A stretch of 64,000 nucleotides of DNA from Sepiola atlantica (taxonomy: Eukaryota; Mollusca; Cephalopoda; Sepiida; Sepiolidae). Under the pieces are notes generated by a model, which saw only the letters and a program-made list of their open reading frames with translations, was not told the origin of the DNA and did no database searches. The position numbers and the translations under genes were made by a program. This document shows positions 31,510-44,000 of this stretch, in pieces; position 1 is the first letter of the stretch, and every line of letters starts with the position of its first letter. The stretch is taken from positions 76,666,153 to 76,730,152 of the forward strand of contig OY744532.1 of NCBI GenBank assembly GCA_963556195.1, in the 5' to 3' direction.

Positions 31510-31707
31510 ACACATAAAAAACATCCATTTTTTGGTTTTCCTTTTTCATTTTCCCATATATATATATGCGCTAAGGTAATTTCATGCTTGTACCTTTTTT
31601 AAAAGATGGGATCGCCCAATCGCTGCAGATGCAATGAAAACAAAAGTATTTTTTAAAATTTTATCTGATATCGTTGTTGAGTCGAATGTGAAACTCAAAC
31701 TAAAATG

Positions 31708-31768
31708 CACTTTCTTGGCTTTCAGGTTAGGATCAAAGTGCAGTATCTGTTCTGTCTAAAGATGATAC
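31708..31768 (+). repeat. U2 snRNA-derived head, diverged
   Basis: CTTGGCTTTCAGGTTAGGAT then CAAAGTGCAGTATCTGTTCT and a GATGATAC end match U2 nucleotides about 9-60 with several changes. No SINE body follows; a different ~150-bp sequence does. It may be an old SINE head or a U2 pseudogene. Confidence 0.55.
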
Positions 31769-31974
31769 AATAATACTGTGAAGGTCTTCATTCGTGCCAG
31801 ACATCCATGAAATGGAAATATGTCCCAAACTCCTACAAGGGTTTTAGAGATAGACCCCCTTTTAACCAGATATATTCTGAAACTACATTAACCAGAGTAC
31901 TTAGATGTTTCAGTCCGAACAAAGGTGGTACAATAATATCATGCGTTGGATGTCCATAGAATGGAGATATTTTT

Positions 31975-32310
31975 AAGGCAGACAACAATCATGGCCTCCG
32001 TTCAGTCTTGAAAGACAATGGATACTCCCTGTAAGGGTGACTGCACATATAATCGTGAAGCAAGGGTTGCGCATTCCCCAACCACACCTCTTCTGAATCG
32101 GCACGGCTTGAATACAGTGACAGGGAGAAATCCAGAACGACTGGAAACAATGCCAAAATAAATGGACAGAACATACAGCACCTGGTATTCCCAAATGGTC
32201 ACCCATTGTAGTATTGACCAGGCTCGACATTGCTTAACTTTGGTGATCTAACGGGAACCGATTGGTCAACATGATGATGCAGCAAGGCAGCAATATACAA
32301 TAGATAGAGG
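31975..32310 (-). mobile_element. 5S rRNA-derived SINE (SINE3-like)
   Basis: The minus strand from about 32310 resembles 5S rRNA: CCCGTTAGATCACCAAAGTT, AAGCAATGTCGAGCCTGGTC, AATACTACAATGGGTGACC and GGGAATACCAGG match the box A to 3' end part of the gene (GTCTGATCTCGGAAGCTAAG ... GGGAATACCAGG) with many substitutions. About 200 bp of body follow to 31975. A 5S pseudogene is the alternative; the attached body favours a SINE. Confidence 0.6.
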
Positions 32311-32329
32311 ATACAAGTGTAGAATTTCC

Positions 32330-33600
32330 ACGGGTCGCACTAGTATATATACATATATATAATAGCAGAAAGACCCGATCTTGAATGTCCTTTGTTCTTT
32401 TGCATCCAATCTATAAACCCATACCCCTTTTTATTCTCATCTTTTACATTTTATACTGTTTAATTTTGCGGGTAGGGCCCAACAATATACTCAGCATTGA
32501 TTGGCTGAGAGGGAATGTAAATAAATTCATTGAAATAATTTTCGGTAAAATTATAGTCTTTAACCCCCTCGAGACACACCTAGTGTTTCCCAAGAATTAA
32601 TGAAAACCCTTGTACATTCCTGCTCCAACTCCAAGCCCTGAACCCCATATTACCATTTATGTTTTTCAAATTTCTATTTCAAGTTAGGAATCAAATAAAA
32701 TAAAGTAAAATAGTCGTCATTCCTTTTATGGAAATACTTTTCCTGGGCGAGATCCGGTTTTGATTGCTAAATACAAAGATACCTGCCAATTAGACATGAG
32801 GGGGTAAGGACGGGAAGGAAAGGAGGAGGAGATGGAAAAGCAGAAAACGAAGAAGGGGGGGGTAGCAAGGAAGACATAATAAATGTAGATACAGAGAGGG
32901 GTAGAGATAGATCTCGGAATGAGTTAGAGGGGGTACCTTTTTTGATGAATGAAACTGTTATATTTGCTTTGCGTCTTGAGAAAGTTGCCCTGATTAAGTT
33001 GTTAGCTTCTTTTGTCAAAAGGTATTTTTCCGGTTGGTTAACTTCTCGTTATGCCAGACTTACTTTTTCTTATTCCCTTCTTATGTTTTTTCTCCTCAAC
33101 ACTATATGAAAGACGGCGGTTCCAGGGTGTAAATCAATGGTGTGCAGAGGTCTGGTGATGCCCGGGTAAAATCTTGATTGTATGCCACCCCCATGACTAA
33201 GACTCAAGTATACGGCCTAAAATATTATGAGAAAGGAAAATATGTAGACTTGTATATAAACACAGAGATAACATTAAATAAACGATTTATTAGATTTTAA
33301 TATACTAGCAAATAAATGCTCCCTCCGGTTGCATATTTTTGCTAGGCTATCGCGTCACCCCCTTCTCTCTCGCTGTCTGTGAGAGGGTGTTCCTATTTAC
33401 TTGTTTAGAATGATATAATCGTGAAAAAACTACATACAATACATATTTAAAGCTAAATACATTGTTTTGGACTATTAAAATAATTTAAGTTTAGGTTTAC
33501 CCAATTATTTATTTTTTGCTATCGCTTATGTTTGAATTCATGTTTTGAAACATGACGTAAATCATAAATCTATGGCGTTATGCCAAAGCTATAATTATTT
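32330..33600. other. No gene seen
   Basis: A purine-rich stretch (32805-32900) stands out. One short frame reads through it, but nothing is recognisable. Confidence 0.4.
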
Positions 33601-33605
33601 CGTTA

Positions 33606-33875
33606 AGGGAGTCTTTCAAATAGTTCAGTTGGTATAACGTTTTGCTGAAGATCTCAAGATTTCGGTTTCGAATTCCGGCCATGGCATCTACTTTATTTGT
33701 TGGGAATTTATTATTTACTGTTGGTGCAATATTTTCCATTCCTAAAAGTAATTAAGATCTCTGATATTTCGGAATTAGACAAATTCTGCAATGTATTTAT
33801 TACGTTTAAAAAAAATTGTGACTGACGGACAGACGGACGGACAGATGGACGGACAAAATTCCTATTTATATAAGA
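33606..33875 (+). mobile_element. tRNA-derived SINE
   Basis: Head 33610-33682 is tRNA-like: TAGTTCAGTTGGTATAACG (box A), an anticodon-arm-sized spacer, and GGTTTCGAATTCC (box B, one extra T). The body follows, ending in GACGGACAGACGGACGGACA and a TTTATATAAG end. The head differs from those at 11.2 and 46.6 kb. Confidence 0.65.
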
Positions 33876-34300
33876 AAATCAATTAAAGACGAGAATTGAC
33901 TTGAGAAAACGAATATTTAGTCCTTCTTGATATTTTTAAAATAGTTATAGAAGTCGGAAGAATTTTTACTCTCACACTCATATCTACTACTACTGCCACC
34001 CACGTACACTGGGAAGTCATTTTGTAAGATATAACTTCTGTAGCACCGTTATTATTTCATATTTGAATCTTGTGATTGTAAGTTATATACTCTAAATTTT
34101 CCTACGTTTTCCTACATGTTTTCTTTGTGATACGCGTTTTTATTGGATAATTCACATCATTTTTCATTCATTTGACCAATCACTCCTTTTGTTAATCTCG
34201 ATTACCAGAATACCAGAATTACAGAATGACAAATACAAAATAATTGATACACTTTCTGGCTTCTTTATCCAAACACAATTAAACCGTAACCCAAGCAAGA
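33876..34300. other. No gene seen
   Basis: AT-rich; nothing recognised. Confidence 0.4.
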
Positions 34301-34304
34301 TCCA

Positions 34305-34420
34305 TTACTCTCAATGCAACGCATGTCCTCAACTCTCACTGACCAGGTTTCACTTCCATGCATCATCAAACTGTGTACACATGCCTGATAGACTCTTCCC
34401 TTGGTCGGCAGTTGTAACAC
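34305..34420 (-). pseudogene. LINE family L3 fragment
   Basis: AACGCATGTCCTCAACTCTC, CCAGGTTTCACTTCCA and ACACATGCCTGATAGACTCT match 15855-15950 and 16262-16365. It stops next to the 3' end of the RTE element. Confidence 0.6.
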
Positions 34421-34599
34421 TGCTAGTATATATATGGTACTAGTTGTTAGGTGTTGGCATCCATCAGTCGCAACGACTATGGATCAGCACCGTATTGGGA
34501 TGTTGTTTGTGTGCATCTCTTTGTGTGACTGTAGAGACCAATTCTTGATTTGCATGGTCTACTACAGCGTTGACATACGAAGGCTGTTGTGTAATGTGT

Positions 34600-35400
34600 C
34601 ACTTCGGCTTGTTGGTCTGCCTGTAAGTTCGCTCTTTCCTAGCTCTCTTCGCAGCATTTTCATTGTGATGGGTTTTCTCACTGATGATCATTCCCTGGCG
34701 TATTTGTTTCTTCCAGGCAGGTCTATCAGCTGCAGAGGCTTCCCATGTATTAATGTCAATTGAGCAAGCCTTCATATCTTGCTTACAGACATCCTTGAAA
34801 CGGAGATGGGGACGACTCCTTTTTCTTGAGCCTGAGGCAAGCTCTCCATAAAGAAGATCTTTAAGGATGCGCCCATCATTCATCCTGCACACATGGCCCA
34901 GCCAGCGAAGGCGTCACTCATGCAGTAGGGAGTACATGGATGGAATGCCTGCTCCTTGCAGAATATCATTGTTGCTCACTCTGTCCTGCCATGTGATACC
35001 AAGTATCCTACGTAGGCACCTCATATGGAAGACCTGGAGTTTCCTATCCTGTGTTAAGTATGTGGTCCAGGACTCACTCCCATACAGGACACTGAGAACG
35101 CACACTCTGTAGACGGCCATTTTGGTAGAAGTGGTAAGGTTGCTGTTTTCCTAGACTCTTTTAGTTAGTTTAGAGAGGGTTGTGGATGCCTTACCAATCC
35201 TTTTGTTGAACTCTATGTCCAATGAGAGGGTGTCTGAAGCAGTGGAGCCTAGGTACTGGAACTGGTGAACTACCTCCAGTGGTGTACCTTGGATTGAAAT
35301 GCTGGGTGGGCAGCTGGTTGCTTGTCCCATAACTTGGGTTTTCTTCTGGCTGATGGTGAGGCCGAACAGGCTGCTAGCATCAGCAAACCTGTCCATCAGT
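34600..35400 (-). pseudogene. RTE C-terminal domain
   Basis: Three open pieces in different frames: 35151-35396 (FGLTISQKKTQVMGQ, FQYLGST), 34914-35120 (VLLYGSESWT-like VLYGSESWTTY and FHMRCLRRILGITWQDRVSN) and 34599-34892 (CRMNDGRILKDLLYGELA, then a basic tail). This is the usual thumb and C-terminal tail downstream of the palm in RTE-type LINE proteins. Confidence 0.7.
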
Positions 35401-36660
35401 CTTTGAAGACCATCTTCCTGATACGATGCTATGGCTGCATCATCGGCAAACAGTATGTCTCTGATCTAGACTGACCTGATCTTAGTCTTGGAGCGGAGCC
35501 TGGCGATGTTGAAGAGACTACCGTCAGATCTGGAGTGAAGGTAGATACCATCCGCTGTGTTCTTGAAAGCATGCTTCAGGAGTATGGCGAAGAAGATGCC
35601 GAAGAGTGTCAGGGCCAACACACAGCCTTGTTTGACACCACTCTTCACCTCTTCACCTCAAACCCAGCAGACATGTCGCCGTTAAAATGTACAGTGCTGA
35701 TCATGCCATCATGCTAGGATCTTATGATGCTGAGGAGTTTTGGTGGGCATCCGATTAGTGGGAGGATCTTAAATAGACTGTCTCTGCTCACGAGATCGAA
35801 CGCCTTGGTCAGATATATAAAGGCGAGATACAGAGGCTGGTTTTGCTCTCTACACTTCTCTTGCAGCTGGCATAGGGAGGAGATCATATCGAAAGCCGCA
35901 TTGAGATTCTGGGTAAATTCGACCGGCAAGAACTTGCAGTCGCAGTAGTACTATGCATGTGAATAGCTTGCCAACGAAGTTCAACAGTGAGATACCGTGG
36001 TAGTTGTTGCAGCCACTGTGGTCCCCTTTGTGTTTGTAGAGTGTGATGATGTTTGCGTCTCTCATGTTGTGAGGCACTAAGCCTTCTCTCCAGCACTGTA
36101 TCAAAAGGTTATGAAGGGGCTCAAGCAGGCTAGCTTTTCCACTTTTTAAGACCTCTGCTGGAATATAGTCTTTTCCTGGAGCTTTTTCAGATGGCAGTCT
36201 GTCTATTGCCCTGGATAGTTCTTCTATGGAAAGCTGCTCGTCGAGCTCATGCATCAGGAGGAGACCATCAATGGCATCCAGGACAGACTGATGTACTACG
36301 TTTTCCCTGGAGTAAAGCTCGGAGTAGTGTTCTACCCACCTGTCCAGCTGTTTGACTTTGTCTAGTATAGGTTCACCTGACTTGGACTTCAGTGGTGCAG
36401 TTTTGTTGATTGTGGGTCCAGTAGCTCTCCTGATGCCGTCATACATGTTTTTCATGTTGCTTGTATCAGCCGCCCGCTGAATAGTCCTGGAGAGGTCCAT
36501 CTGTCCGTTAGTTGTTCGCAGCTTCTCTGACAGCCTTTTGGACTGCACCCCTCGAAGACTTCAGTGTAGCCAGCGATGTAGGAGATGGGTTGGCCTTGTA
36601 GGAAAGCAAAGATGAACGTTTTGCCTCAATCAGAGGGTCAAGGGTAGCAGAATTCGCATC
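35400..36660 (-). pseudogene. RTE reverse transcriptase domain
   Basis: The first open piece (35850-36548) holds LPSEKAPGKDYIPAEVLK and NIITLYKHKGDHSGCNNYHG, the fingers motifs of RTE enzymes. After a frameshift, YLAFIYLTKAFDLVSR (about 35800) is palm motif A with its first D replaced by Y. SGVKQGCVLALTLFGIFFA (35640) is motif B. ILFADDAAIAS (about 35428-35460) is the catalytic motif, intact. At least three disruptions. The Y for D change alone should abolish activity. Confidence 0.75.
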
Positions 36661-36878
36661 ATACCAGTCATTGCGTTTACAACCTGTCCTCCTTCCAAAG
36701 GCTTTGAGAGCTGTAGAGTGGGTGTCGTTCTTGAGTGTTTGCCACTGTCCAGATGCAGGTCGAGGAAAACATCACGTTAAATTCCGCCATGTGGTCTGGG
36801 TGTTGAGTCTTGCTAACGTCTATACACGCAATATCCTCCTGTTTAGTGCAGTAGAAATCTTTGAGTTGAAGTTCAACT

Positions 36879-37697
36879 TTATTTGCATACTAAGGAATGA
36901 TGCGTATCACAATCGGCACTATGGCAGACTCTAGACATTAGGAAATGTTTTAGGTACCTTTGTCTAGTAATGATGAGGTCAAGCTGGTGCCAGCGCCCTG
37001 ACCTGGGATGTCCCCAAGACACCCTGTGATGCAGCCTGTCACCAAAGAATGTGTTGGTAATGTAGAGGTCATGGTAGGCACAGAGTTCTAGTAGTCGCTG
37101 ACCATTATCATTGCATTTACCCACTCCAAAGTTACCGAGGCAGCTTGGCCATGCATCGTTGTCACCACCTACATGCGCATTAAAGTCCCCAAGTATGATC
37201 AGGTCCTCATTCTGTGAAAATGCCTTGATGGTGTCATCCAGCTGAGTGTAGAAGTGCTCCTTTGTGTCGTTAGGTGCCGTGGGTGTTGGGGCGTACACAA
37301 ACAATAGATTAATTGATCCATCCGTGGTGTTCAGACGCAGTGAAATTAGGTATTCAGTGGCTGAATCACAAAGTTGTACATTTTCCAGCAGTGAGTTTCT
37401 GACTGCAAAACCAACACCGTGTTCGCAAACTTCCTCTTCCTTCTTCCCTTGCCAGAAGAAGGTATAGTCTGATTCTCTTAGGCATCCAGAGTCTGCTGAG
37501 CGAGTTTTTTGTAGTGCAGCAATGTCTACCCTTAGTCTCAGTAGCTCGTTGTTGATGATGGCAGTTTTTCGGACATCGGAGATGTTGAGTATGCCAGTAG
37601 ATAGGCCAGTCATCATAGTACGGACATTCCAGCACCCTAGCTTAAGTGATGTTTCTTTGTACTTTTGTTTTTGTTTGGTGCAATGGTTTCTGACCAC
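36879..37697 (-). pseudogene. RTE endonuclease domain
   Basis: A 272-codon open frame with the landmarks of the exonuclease-endonuclease-phosphatase fold: LKLGCWNVRTM near the start, IAALQKTR (residues about 58-65; the expected catalytic E in this block reads K), VYAPT, ILGDFNAHVG (the metal-binding D and N) and a final HHSLV (the catalytic H). In RTE-type LINEs this domain nicks target DNA to prime reverse transcription. The frame stops before the reverse transcriptase, so the two are separated by a frameshift. The E-to-K change suggests loss of activity. Confidence 0.75.
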
Positions 37698-37699
37698 TT

Positions 37700-38440
37700 G
37701 TTAGAATTATCCTATGCCTTATGCAGTACGCACCCAGTAAAACAGATGGCTAGTGGAAGGATAGCACCTTACTGGCTGAGGGCTGCTCAGCTTTATGGCG
37801 GGCGGTAGCTGTCCAATGAGGTTAAATAACCTCTCCCACCGTCGGGATCGACCCCTGGCGCCCAGCTGTACACCAATTGAGCCGTAGGCTTATAACCGGT
37901 AACTGTCGCTGCCCTGTTTAGTTCTATGCAGATGCATAGCTGAAGTTTTCTTTCCAGGGCGCTGGCCAGGGCAGATCTATGGAGAGACCGAGTTACCCAA
38001 TCGTCAGAATCCCTCTCTCGGTCTTGCTGATGTTGCCCTGAGGAATGGAAGTACCAGTACGTCCGGCACCAGGTTGATTGCAGTAGCTGCCAGAGAAGAG
38101 CCAAATACAGCGCTTGTCTGCCTATGGGGCTACACTCCAGATTTTATGTTTGGGTTTACTCCCTCAGCCTTTATCGAACCAACGAATAACCACAAGGTAG
38201 TGGTACTATTTACCTATAGCTGAGGGCCTGTTCATGGGCATCAGGGTTTGTCCATACAGCGATGGGTCTGGCATGCCGTATGTCTGGGGGCAGACCACCT
38301 CTGAGTCTCCTGTAGTTCTGCTTGAGTCCGCAAGCTACTCAATTGACGTGTGTTGCCATGGAGAGGCACTTCATAGAGCTTGCCTATAGAGAGGCTATGT
38401 ACTGGCAGGGAAGACTTACACACTCTGCTCCCTTTTTGCC
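37700..38440 (-). other. RTE 5' noncoding region
   Basis: No recognisable protein. GC content is higher than the surroundings, typical of a LINE internal promoter/5' UTR. A 103-codon frame (37793-38104) has no recognisable domain. Confidence 0.5.
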
Positions 38441-40900
38441 TAGACTAACAAACATTTATATTTATTTTGTCAAATTTTTAATTTTTTTCATATGTTACGC
38501 GCGTTTCACAGCTTAGTCAACGAAAAATATATAGTTTTTTATTTTAACATCGCTGATCATCAGAGAAATTGTTCATTTAATAGTCATGCAAAAAACATTA
38601 ATCCAAAACAGAAAGAAAGGAAGATGAGAAAAACCCAAGAAGAAGCCTTGCTGAACACAATTGCAAGTTAACGCCATTTTAGGGGGGAAGGGGGATGTCG
38701 AGATATATGTCAACTTTTGATGCAAGTATTTTCGCGCCTTTTAACTTGCAATTTGTTTTAATTTTGTGAAAAAATAAATAAAATAAAGGAAAAACTAATA
38801 AAAAAATTAAAAGAGTTTTGTTTGTCGGAAGAACAAAGAAGAAATACAGGTATTCGCCGAAATACGAAAATAAAAGGAAATTGAAGTGAATATGAAAATT
38901 ATGGTTTTGGATTGATTGTTCCTGTGGTCATTGGAATGCAACTATAAAGTATATATGCTCTGAATCTTGTAATACAACTTCATTGAGCTTCCAATTGGAA
39001 ATATTTAGGAAATTATAAGGAGTATATGCCTAAATATATATTTTTTTATAAAACCTTACAAAAATATATATGTGTGTGTGTGTGTATTCATTTAAGAGAA
39101 GTGTAAGAGTTATGTTTATTCTTAAATTTACTCTACAGTGATTATAGTTTCGATACCATTGGTTTCGATATTGAACCCGGTAAAAGGTGAAAGAACTAAA
39201 TGTTTCATCAATCTGCATTAATACCATTATTAGACAACTGTTATATCGTAAGAATAACAATAAGTAAATAAGAAACTCAAGAAAGGAATTGAAAGGAATA
39301 GGAATTGTATTATGAATACTTAATTACAATAAGTTGGTCGCCATTACCGGCTCTAGGCAGATGTGCTAAGCGGTTCTCCTTGGTAAGTGAAAAGGTGGCA
39401 ACTTCATAGTGACCTGATGAATCCATCCTGTCACTATGGGTGAATCCGGATCAGTCCACAATACCTCCCTCATAAGATTTATTTCTTCCTGGAAATATAT
39501 TTTTTCCTATTTGGGTCAATCTCTAGACGTTCTGTTGAATTTCTCTTTCTTTTCGTTGAGCGTCTTACTTCAGTAGCAGGAGTAGTAGTAAGGTTTTCAG
39601 GAATCGGTACATCAAAAACATCGAAGATGATGTTGTATTTCTCTTCTGCTTTAATTTATTCAAATAAATACTTTAATAATTCACTAAATAACTTTTTGTG
39701 TGTTTCTATGTGTGTGTATGTATATCTCGTCTATACGTGGTCTATGCATTTTCATTATTTCTATTTAATCCATTATTTATTGAAACCAAAATGCAAGTTT
39801 TGAGACACAAAACAATGTAGAAATAAAATAGATGAAAACGATTCTTAGGATGGCACCTTTTTAATTTGAAATACGTATTCAATTTTAAGTTGAAACATTT
39901 TCATTTGAAATTGAACTTTTAAACTTATAAATTGACCTTCTTTACTTTTTTAATGTGAAGTTGAACTTTTTTAATTTGAAGTTGTAGTTTTTTAATTTGT
40001 TAATTAAAAAATGTTTAAACTTTTAAATTGAGCTTCTTTAATTTGAACTTGAGTTTTTTTAATTTGAAGTTGAACTTTTTAAAATTTGTAGTTAAGTTTT
40101 TTATTTGAATGTTTGATTTTTTTAAATTTGAAGTTGAGCCTTTTTAGTTTAAAGTTGAGCCTTTTTAGTTTGAAATTTCGCTTTTTAAATTTAACGTTCA
40201 ACTTTTATAATTTGAGGATAACAGATGTATGAAATAAACATAACAAGGTCTTCTGTTCAACGAGAGTAATTGATTGACATGTTATTGATTAAGGTTTGAT
40301 CAATAATCAAAAGAGAAATAATTACAATCTGAAGGATCAGTGAATTATGTTGCCCCTCATCAAGCCAAAGCATTTGATCCTTGACTTTTACAGCAGGCAG
40401 GGAGTGGAGTTAGTTATTTTTGTTATCTGTTCACCTTTTTATTTTTAAATTCAAGTGTACACATGAAACAATAAATCAAAGCTGCTTTTACAAACAAGTA
40501 TTTTTAGAAAACTAAACAAAAAAATAAAATATATTAAGTTGGTAAAAAAATAATTTCGTTTCTTTTTTAACCTCTACTTTCAAATGCTTATAAATCTGCT
40601 TAGAGTGATTTGTATTGATCTAAAAAAACAAAAAAACATTACAATTAACACATTTTTTACCACACGGAAACAATTTTATGTATTCTAGTTGCATGAGTGT
40701 AAAACATGCTGAAATATTGTGTTCAAATGTATGCAAGTATCATGTTTATTGTTGTACTAAAGCAAATTTCTATTTATAAAGTTGGGTCGTGAAACGAAAA
40801 CGCAACATTCATATTAAAAAATAATTAATAGGTTTCTAATGTACAGATCAGATTTCGAAATTTTATTTTTATTATTTGGACATTTTCATCTTGAATATTA
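38440..40900. other. AT-rich stretch, no gene seen
   Basis: No frame, RNA gene or TE was recognised, apart from the degenerate tandem repeat at 39850-40215. Confidence 0.4.
39850..40215 (+). repeat. Degenerate tandem repeat, about 25 bp
   Basis: More than ten diverged units built on TTTTTTAATTTGAAGTTGAA. Unit length drifts between about 23 and 30 bp. Noncoding. Confidence 0.7.
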
Positions 40901-40904
40901 TTCT

Positions 40905-40946
40905 CACAACGTTTCGGACGATATAACCTCCGATCTTCTTCAGGTG
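40905..40946 (-). ncRNA. Hammerhead-like motif, weak stem II
   Basis: Minus strand: CAC / CTGAAGA ... GTCC / GAA / ACGT / T / GTG. Core boxes, ACGT and a 3-bp stem I match the small motifs at 29-31 kb. The 21-nt stem II region pairs poorly. It ends about 60 bp left of the minisatellite. Confidence 0.3.
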
Positions 40947-41002
40947 CATCTTATTGAACTCAGGAAATTTGTACGGAATTTTGAACCGGATCCTTTATTT
41001 AA

Positions 41003-44000
41003 TTCATGGAGGTAGATTGCTCTCATTCATGGAGGTAGATTGCTCTCATTCATGGAGGTAGATTGCTCTCATTCATGGAGGTAGATTGCTCTCATTCATG
41101 GAGGTAGATTTCTCTCATTCATGGAGGTAGATTGCTCTCATTCATGGAGGTAGATTGCTCTCATTCATGGAGGTAGATTGCTCTCATTCATGGAGGTAGA
41201 TTGCTCTCATTCATGCAGGTAGATTGCTCTCATTCATGGAGGTAGATTTCTCTCATTCATGGAGGTAGATTTCTCTCATTCATGGAGGTAGATTTCTCTC
41301 ATTCATGGAGGTAGATTGCTCTCATTCATGGAGGTAGATTGCTCTCATTCATGGAGGTAGATTGCTCTCATTCATGGAGGTAGATTTCTTTCATTCATGG
41401 AGGTAGATTTCTCTCATTCATGGAGGTAGATTTCTCTCATTCATGGAGGTAGATTGCTCTCATTCATGGAGGTAGATTGCTCTCATTCATGGAGGTAGAT
41501 TGCTCTCATTCATGGAGGTAGATTGCTCTCATTCATGCAGGTAGATTGCTCTCATTCATGCAGGTAGATTGCTCTCATTCATGCAGGTAGATTGCTCTCA
41601 TTCATGGAGGTAGATTGCTCTCATTCATGGAGGTAGATTTCTCTAATTCATGGAGGTAGATTGCTCTCATTCATGGAGGTAGATTGCTCTCATTCATGGA
41701 GGTAGATTACTCTCATTCATGGAGGTAGATTTCTCTCATTCATGGAGGTAGATTTCTCTCATTCATGGAGGTAGATTTCTCTCATTCATGGAGGTAGATT
41801 GCTCTCATTCATGGAGGTAGATTGCTCTCATTCATGGAGGTAGATTGCTCTCATTCATGGAGGTAGATTGCTCTCATTCATGGAGGTAGATTGCTCTCAT
41901 TCATGGAGGTAGATTGCTCTCATTCATGGAGGTAGATTGCTCTCATTCATGGAGGTAGATTGCTCTCATTCATGCAGGTAGATTGCTCACATTCATGGAG
42001 GTAGATTGCTCTCATTCATGGAGGTAGATTTCTCTCATTCATGGAGGTAGATTGCTCTCATTCATGCAGGTAGATTGCTCTCATTCATGGAGGTAGATTT
42101 CTCTCATTCATGGAGGTAGATTGCTCTCATTCATGGAGGTAGATTGCTCTCATTCATGGAGGTAGATTTCTCTCATTCATGGAGGTAGATTTCTCTCATT
42201 CATGCAGGTAGATTGCTCTCATTCATGGAGGTAGATTGCTCTCATTCATGGAGGTAGATTGCTCTCATTCATGGAGGTAGATTTCTCTCATTCATGGAGG
42301 TAGATTACTCTCATTCATGGAGGTAGATTGCTCTCATTCATGGAGGTAGATTTCTCTCATTCATGGAGGTAGATTGCTCTCATTCATGGAGGTAGATTTC
42401 TCTCATTCATGGAGGTAGATTTCTCTCATTCATGCAGGTAGATTGCTCTCATTCATGGAGGTAGATTGCTCTCATTCATGGAGGTAGATTGCTCTCATTC
42501 ATGGAGGTAGATTGCTCTCATTCATGCAGGTAGATTGCTCTCATTCATGGAGGTAGATTGCTCTCATTCATGGAGGTAGATTGCTCTCATTCATGGAGGT
42601 AGATTGCTCTCATTCATGGAGGTAGATTTCTCTCATTCATGCAGGTAGATTGCTCTCATTCATGGAGGTAGATTGCTCTCATTCATGGAGGTAGATTGCT
42701 CTCATTCATGGAGGTAGATTGCTCTCATTCATGGAGGTAGATTGCTCTCATTCATGCAGGTAGATTGCTCTCATTCATGGAGGTAGATTGCTCTCATTCA
42801 TGGAGGTAGATTGCTCTCATTCATGCAGGTAGATTGCTCTCATTCATGGAGGTAGATTGCTCTCATTCATGGAGGTAGATTGCTCTCATTCATGGAGGTA
42901 GATTGCTCTCATTCATGGAGGTAGATTTCTCTCATTCATGGAGGTAGATTGCTCTCATTCATGGAGGTAGATTGCTCTCATTCATGGAGGTAGATTGCTC
43001 TCATTCATGGAGGTAGATTGCTCTCATTCATGCAGGTAGATTGCTCTCATTCATGGAGGTAGATTGCTCTCATTCATGCAGGTAGATTGCTCTCATTCAT
43101 GGAGGTAGATTGCTCTCATTCATGCAGGTAGATTGCTCTCATTCATGGAGGTAGATTGCTCTCATTCATGGAGGTAGATTGCTCTCATTCATGGAGGTAG
43201 ATTTCTCTCATTCATGGAGGTAGATTGCTCTCATTCATGGAGGTAGATTGCTCTCATTCATGGAGGTAGATTGCTCTCATTCATGGAGGTAGATTGCTCT
43301 CATTCATGGAGGTAGATTTCTCTCATTCATGGAGGTAGATTGCTCTCATTCATGGAGGTAGATTGCTCTCATTCATGGAGGTAGATTGCTCTCATTCATG
43401 CAGGTAGATTGCTCTCATTCATGCAGGTAGATTGCTCTCATTCATGGAGGTAGATTGCTCTCATTCATGCAGGTAGATTGCTCTCATTCATGGAGGTAGA
43501 TTGCTCTCATTCATGGAGGTAGATTGCTCTCATTCATGGAGGTAGATTGCTCTCATTCATGGAGGTAGATTGCTCTCATTCATGGAGGTAGATTGCTCTC
43601 ATTCATGCAGGTAGATTGCTCTCATTCATGGAGGTAGATTGCTCTCATTCATGGAGGTAGATTGCTCTCATTCATGGAGGTAGATTGCTCTCATTCATGG
43701 AGGTAGATTGCTCTCATTCATGGAGGTAGATTGCTCTCATTCATGGAGGTAGATTGCTCTCATTCATGGAGGTAGATTGCTCTCATTCATGGAGGTAGAT
43801 TTCTCTCATTCATGGAGGTAGATTGCTCTCATTCATGGAGGTAGATTGCTCTCATTCATGGAGGTAGATTGCTCTCATTCATGGAGGTAGATTGCTCTCA
43901 TTCATGCAGGTAGATTGCTCTCATTCATGGAGGTAGATTGCTCTCATTCATGCAGGTAGATTGCTCTCATTCATGGAGGTAGATTGCTCTCATTCATGCA

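Larger units (their letters stand above)
30050..31556. mobile_element. Large foldback element, ~610-bp arms
   Basis: Left arm 30050-30659 and right arm 30945-31556 are nearly identical reverse complements. A 267-bp segment in each (30158-30424 and 31182-31448) encodes the same 88-codon frame, so those parts are identical. The 285-bp centre (30660-30944) is single copy. The arms are C/T-rich (Pro/Ser-rich if translated), with no recognisable protein. Each arm ends outward with a hammerhead-like motif, and TA runs flank both sides. Confidence 0.85.
34425..38440 (-). mobile_element. RTE-type LINE, near full length, broken
   Basis: A 4.0-kb unit on the minus strand: a 5' noncoding part (38440-37700), AP-type endonuclease, reverse transcriptase with an intact FADD motif, C-terminal domain, and a short 3' end (34600-34425) with GTCGTTGCGACTGATGGATG near a TATATATA stretch. 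Order and size fit RTE elements. Several frameshifts and stops separate otherwise well-kept segments, suggesting moderate age. Either end could be off by some tens of bases. Confidence 0.75.

Noticed and set aside
39413..39470. CTGATGA followed by GAA, possible hammerhead
   Set aside because: The box is GAAT rather than GAAA and stems I and II do not pair convincingly.
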